From Apostichopus japonicus (taxonomy: Eukaryota; Echinodermata; Holothuroidea; Aspidochirotida; Stichopodidae): a stretch of DNA of 64,000 bases. Shown one piece after another: positions 58,826 through 64,000 of this stretch. Under the pieces are notes generated by a model that was given only the letters and a program-made list of their open reading frames with translations, was not told where the DNA came from and did not search any database. Positions within the stretch are counted from its first letter, which is position 1, and each line of letters opens with the position of its first letter. Where the stretch lies: assembly GCF_037975245.1 (NCBI RefSeq), contig NC_092581.1, forward strand, positions 2,214,501 through 2,278,500, written 5' to 3'. The position numbers and the translations under genes were made by a program.

Positions 58826-61235
58826 CTGTAAACAAGCTTGTTTAAGGACAGATACGATATATGTACAAACACATGTGCATCCTGATCAGAGACTATAATT
58901 ACCCTACCATATTCCACATTTAACATTTAACATTAATAAATCATGGTGAAGTTATCAATCTAGATATGATGCCTGATTATGATACAGAGATCTCATCACA
59001 TTACAATGCAGAGTTCTTTGTTTTGGACAACATTAAGAGAAATTATGTGTATTCAAATACTACATCCTACAGTAATGATGCATGAAGACAAGATGATTGG
59101 AGCTTGCCAAAAAACTATGCAGCGATTAAAAATATTGACATTCAGTAAGAGGCGATCATAAACATGGTTCTGCTAAAACTGGTTGACCAGACTATACTCT
59201 CTGACATTACAACAACAAAAAACATATTAAACTTTAGTGGTGTCACACTGTAGGGATCAACACTTCACACTGTACCGAACAACACTTTATGACTCTGAAA
59301 AACAGTACAGAATAGGTGAAATTTACTTTCTTTCTTATTCGTCAAAGGATACTTTCCATACTAGACGGCATGGTTGTTTCTGTTTATTGATGTACTGTAT
59401 GGTTCGCACCAAAATGTCTGTCCTCCCTGAACTCAGTCAGTGACGCCTTTACAGAATATACTGTGTGGAGTGGGTACTTCTACAATCTGGAGAAATAAAA
59501 GTTTAGTTAGCCAAGCAAGAATTAGGAAAATTGTGCAAGCGCTAGTAAGTAGTATGGTGGTACTACCACTCACTATTCCCTTTAAAAAAAAAATGAAAAC
59601 TCATCCTGACATGTTCCTGGTTTCTTTTTTAAGATATATTTCATGTTTATATTATAATATCAAAAAGAGGGTTAATTTGTACACAATCAAGAATTATTCA
59701 GAAATCATTCACTTTCCAACTATGTTAAGCCACAGTTAACTATATACATGGCCTACTGTACCTCGCTAGCGTAGTGGCCCTACAGTATCAAAAAATAATT
59801 GGTCTTCTAAGCATTGTAATGCCTCAGGCTAGGACCCAATGTTAATCATTCATGTCAAATCTATAGACTATAGATGCATAATGGCTGGGGATAATGTTAT
59901 GTTGTGAATGTGAGTAAAATAGTATACCTGTGGTCAATGTACTGTTAGTTTAATCCAGTTCCAAGTTGACTAAAATAAGTCCAAAGTTAGGACTGGTGTT
60001 ATTATTTAGCCACAGTAGCGTAGTATATAGCAGTAAAGTAAGTACAAGGCTGCTTACCCTTGGCTAACTGTTATTATTACTACTATTACTATAAGCCTAT
60101 GTCTAATGTAACTTCCACACTGTATAGTTGGTCTGGTTATGCTTAGGCTAGGATAACGCAGTAGCGTTCACAAATTGTTCACCTTTCACTTCTTCGTAAC
60201 GTCTAACTTCTTCGTAAGGCTTAAGTTAAAAATATCGCAAAGTAAGTTCAGCAGATATACTTCTTTTTTCCTTCGTAGGCTAGTAGCACTTCGCAGCGTC
60301 ACTTGTATTATTCTGATAATCTACTCAACTACTGCAACGTACGTATTAAACATCTACTAGACAGCTATCCAAGAAAAACAACATTATCAGTGACATCATG
60401 ATATAGGCCTACCTTCTCTCTACTTTACTCTTGCGCTATATACTGTTAGGCGTGGAGGCCTACGCTGCAATCATTACGTACTTCTTGTACTATTAGCCAA
60501 GGACTATTTTTATACATTGGTTATTTACATTTTCAGTTATTGCATATTCAGATATGACTATTCATACTGGTGCTTATCATTGGCCTATGAGTAGCTTAAT
60601 GAATATTGATATTGCGGCTGACTCACTCTGGTGATGCAAATGAATCACCAAAAGTTCAATGTAAGTGTCATTTATAGGTTATTACGTCGGCTTCATCACC
60701 CAGGTCATAGAAATCAGCCGCTTCATGAACCAACCTTCAGTCACAGTTTCGCGAGTGGGGTACGGGTAGGGCCTGGAATAAAGTATAAGCAACGGTACTA
60801 ATTAAAGTTAATATTTTAAATGTCACCACACCTGTTTACCGAAGTTTCTGTCAGTAATTATTGCAGCACGGTAATAATACCTGTTACGCCGTACACGATC
60901 CAGAGCACACCAGTGTGTAAACCAGTTTCCATCGGTTGACGTAGAGATAGGAGACGGGATCAAATAAGCCCTGTAAATCACCTCAACTTCCCATTCTCTC
61001 CGTCTCTAGATTTCTTCCTTTATGTTGGACTATAGTACAACACTTCTAGATTTACTTCATGGTTTCTCACCATATACCGCATTTGCGGCTACTCCATGGG
61101 TCGGTATTATCTCATTAAAATGTCTATTTCAGTTGAAGTGAAGGGGGCATAGTGGATCTCATTCTTAAATTTGTTTTGCCAGACGAGAGGCCGGTTAATC
61201 CACTGCGTACGATGTACGGTTACTACTCATGTAAC
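58826..61235. other. CHMP1: CHMP1 upstream region, first exon not resolved
   Basis: It should contain the CHMP1 start exon and promoter. Only weak candidates were found, for example ATGGAAACTG at 60932-60923 followed by a poor GTTTAC donor. No other gene recognised. Confidence 0.4.
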
Positions 61236-61617
61236 CAAGGGCGTAGGAACCGGGGGGGGGCTGGGGGGGCGCCAGCCCCCCCCAGTGAAAAATATGGGGG
61301 GGCGGAAGTATCATTCCGCCCCCCCCCCCCCCCCGCTCCGCATGACAGAAAACCCCTTTTTCATTTCCAAATGAGAAAAAAATCTCATTTGGAGCACCAA
61401 ATTGCATTTAAGGCCAGGTGAAAATGCAAAATTCTTTACAAAATGGAGTGGGAGTTGAAGTGTGCTATATTGCACCAAATTGCATCTGAGGCCACCTGGA
61501 AATGCAAAAAAAATCCAAAGGGGAGGGGGACACCCCCTCCCCTTAGACCCCTCCCCCAGGCCGGCCATCAGTCTTCAGCCCCCCCCCCCCACTCAAAAGT
61601 ACCTTCCTACGCCAATG
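61236..61617. mobile_element. 382-bp hAT-type MITE with perfect TSD
   Basis: Left end CAAGGGCGTAGGAACC; inverse of right end CATTGGCGTAGGAAGG. The target duplication CATGTAAC is identical at 61228-61235 and 61618-61625. G/C homopolymer-rich. It is related in termini and composition to 16635-17285. Confidence 0.78.
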
Positions 61618-61625
61618 CATGTAAC

Positions 61626-63204
61626 TACATACAAATACATTAACTAAAACAGAGAGCAGTCACGTGCTTTAAACGGTTTTCCTAATTGATTGGGCCGTCG
61701 CAAAGCAAAACAAGAAAGTATCGCGAAACCCGGCCGCAACCGGGTAAGGAAGACCCTTCGTTCATTCTGACGTACCACCGTGCATATTCAAACTAAGATG
61801 CCAAAAAATATCCAGTTGGAAAAGTTTCATACATATTTGTATACCAGCAACTTTTAGTCATGTATAAATGAGCTTATACCGTTGTCGAAGGCTAACCGAC
61901 TATAGAAGCATACCAGGCTAGGCTAACGTACGTAGACCATGTCATCTTAACCAGTTTTCCCATAAAACATACTGTATACCGAGATCATGGTTATGTTAAT
62001 TTTTTATGAGATTCATGCATAACCATACAGTGGGGTAACCGCTTTTTCTTCGAATACGTCACAATATTCGCTTTGCACACAATTTAGACAGTGATTTGCT
62101 GATATATGAACGATGTGTGTATAATAAAGTTTAGTAAAAAAATGTTTGAATTTAAAAAAAAAACACCCGACTGAACATCTGACGATGGAAGATGGTGGAA
62201 GGGGCCAGTGCATGGCCTCCAACCCACCCCCCCCCCCATCCTTTGCGCATGACACTTCTCAATACCTCAATGCCAAGCAAACTACATACAATACACAATC
62301 ACAGTGACTCATTCATAAAGGTGGACCGACGGGTATGGCTCCAGTCGATGAATTTCTAGTAAAGTGATGTTTAACTGTTATATACCGTAACGTGTTCTGA
62401 TGTTATATGATAACGTGTTCTGATTAGTTGGAGTATTATTTGAATGCAGTGTCTTTCACGGGAATGTTGTATGACGTAACGTCGAGGGGCGCAGGTCGTG
62501 GCCACCGGGAAACTCTTCGGACCCCCATTCTTGATCACCTAGTGTTGATTAATCACAGGACTAGTAACTACCCATGCCCCCCATACCCCTCTCGACATGC
62601 CTGTGTGTCGTTGGGGCTAAATGTAGGCATGTACGTGCATTGGCAATTATACTGAAACCGATCCAATATCTAGGCTGGGAGCATTGATCTATCCCGTTTA
62701 TTGCTGGACTAAGCAACATGTTTGGAGTGTGCGAATGCATTCGCTATCGTGTTTATCAAGAATGTTGAACTTTTATTTACATAGTGGGTTTGTCATTATG
62801 GCCCGTAGACCTGTTCCCACCCGACGCTACTCCTAACTATACCGACGCGTATATCCTATATACAATACACACAACTCAGTAGAACACAGCATACCGGTAA
62901 ACAATTTTTTACGATGTTTCGAGAGTTTTCGTTATGTACTTTGTGTCATAAATAAATATTTCCTTAACAGAATCCAAAGGTGAATATGTAAAACACCGAC
63001 AGAAAGAAGGAAATGAGATTTTCTTCAATTCTTGCCACTCATTCTATGTTTATATATATATATGCTAGTCATATAACTCAAACTGTAAGTCCTAGTTTGA
63101 TCCTATCGTGACAAGTTAAGCCTATACTATTTAGGGCTACTAGCGGTGTTAATGAAACTACGTGTACAGTTGCAAATCGATAACTCGAGGTTTTAGTACT
63201 CAAT
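61626..63204. other. No gene recognised
   Basis: Non-coding. A-run near 62154 and C-run near 62226-62239. No exon or terminal-repeat structure that I can support. Confidence 0.45.
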
Positions 63205-63334
63205 ATGCGAAAATATTCAGAACGGGGCAATTCTGTTACCTCCTTGGGTGGTAAAACTTGGAAACATCCGCCAGTGAGTCTGAGATGGCTGTTCACCATA
63301 TTCGTCTTCTTGCAATGTGTGAATAACTCTCAAG
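63205..63334 (+). CDS. Candidate signal-peptide exon of a further gene
   Basis: ATG at 63205 opens 43 codons beginning MRKYSERGNSVTSLGG and ending with the hydrophobic LRWLFTIFVFLQCVNNSQ. A phase 1 donor G|GTACGT follows. Phase and layout match the first exons of genes B and C, so an SRCR or other secreted/membrane gene may start here and continue right of the window. The 24-residue polar stretch before the hydrophobic core is longer than usual; an internal start cannot be excluded. No downstream exon is visible within 650 bp. Confidence 0.4.
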
Positions 63335-64000
63335 GTACGTATATTTGATGATGGTGGAAAACTAGTGTTGTAAATACACATATTGTATACGTAGTAACAT
63401 CCATGTAAAAACTTTAGATGACAACTTTGGTCAGCAATTTTAGTCTTGAAATGACATATTTAGTCCAAGACAACAACAAGAAACAAGATAGAAAGAATGA
63501 GTATTTGTTATGTTTCCATATCTTTTCCAGTGTTCAAGTTTTACGGTAGTTCAAACTATATATAACTCCCCGGAATGCTCCTTTAAGGCTATATATACTT
63601 ATGATGACGTATGGCTCCTATAGGTGCAAGTCTATAAATGTTTATGATAAACCATATTAGCTTTAGTGATTTTAATTATCTCATGTAATATACCACTTGA
63701 TACTATGCAACAGAGATTTAATTAGCTCTAAAGGCAAGGTTGTGTTTATAATGAAACTCTTGAATCTTTGTCAGGGGCTGAAATGCGGGGGGGGGGGGGG
63801 CGGCACACCCGTAACAGTGGCAGAAATCTTCTCCGACTAAGTGAAGACTTCCCCACACCCACCCCACCCCACTATTTCCGCACGCCACTGACTTCGACGG
63901 ATCCAGGTCTTTTCTGCACAATAGACTCATATTTTGCTCTTGATCGTTGAATCGTTTATTAGTAATTATTTTCGGAAAACGAAATCCAAATTGATGTTTA
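63335..64000. other. Putative intron of the candidate gene or intergenic DNA
   Basis: It contains an inverted ATGCTCCTTTAAGG motif near 63575 and poly-G/C runs near 63787-63800. No exon recognised. Confidence 0.35.

Noticed and set aside
60923-60932. ATGGAAACTG as CHMP1 first exon
   Set aside because: The phase fits, but the GTTTAC donor is poor and the resulting N-terminus (METENLF) is not clearly family-like. Other phase-compatible sites exist, so it is unresolved.
63767-63900. hAT MITE suggested by CAGGGGCTGAAATGCGG and CGCACGCCACTG
   Set aside because: The ends match poorly and no 8-bp target duplication is visible.

Overview
The window is metazoan genomic DNA. It has long introns with GT-AG splice sites, SRCR (scavenger receptor cysteine-rich) receptor genes, two conserved eukaryotic housekeeping genes and dense small DNA transposons. 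SRCR expansion together with a very frequent TAGGCCTA palindrome suggests a marine deuterostome, most likely an echinoderm. That is an inference; the species cannot be named from the sequence.

Left third (1-31 kb): a cluster of SRCR membrane receptors. Gene A (+, 5' end outside the window) has SRCR exons at 1-264, 770-1084, 2813-3142 and 3957-4274, and a transmembrane/cytoplasmic exon at 5909-6507. Gene B (-) has a signal-peptide exon at 21981-21894, one SRCR exon at 19170-18856 and a transmembrane/tail exon at 18078-17624. It is an inverted, simplified and frameshifted paralogue of gene A. Gene C (-) appears complete: signal peptide 30865-30826, SRCR exons 29808-29464, 27521-27186 and 26746-26438, and a transmembrane/tail exon 25492-25131, 463 aa in all. 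Every internal boundary in A, B and C is phase 1, so the cassettes can be gained or lost without breaking frame. Genes A and B converge across an inverted duplication whose arms (about 5.7-7.6 kb and 15.8-18.3 kb) flank a hAT-type element and a 2.7-kb minisatellite. Gene B's first intron holds a 1.28-kb GGAT/GATA array.

Middle (31-51 kb): a 5.8-kb element with CACTCT termini and TGGGTCA subterminal repeats (31435-37249), then a complete 12-exon EIF2S3 gene (+, 38732-50246; eIF2 gamma, 467 aa). Its introns carry a foldback transposon, a 250-bp duplicated repeat and a tRNA-derived SINE 17 bp upstream of exon 10.

Right (51-64 kb): TTAA- and 8-bp-TSD MITEs, then CHMP1 (-, 58825-56224; ESCRT-III), convergent with EIF2S3 and missing only a tiny first exon that I could not place. 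A candidate signal-peptide exon of another gene lies at 63205-63334 (+) and would continue beyond the window.

Most notable: gene C ends in a tyrosine motif (LYWEI). The gene A/B pair carries a related motif (TLYQTI, matching the ITSM consensus TxYxx[V/I]) that is knocked out by a different small indel in each copy. This points to a family of SRCR receptors whose signalling tails and ectodomains are being reshuffled.
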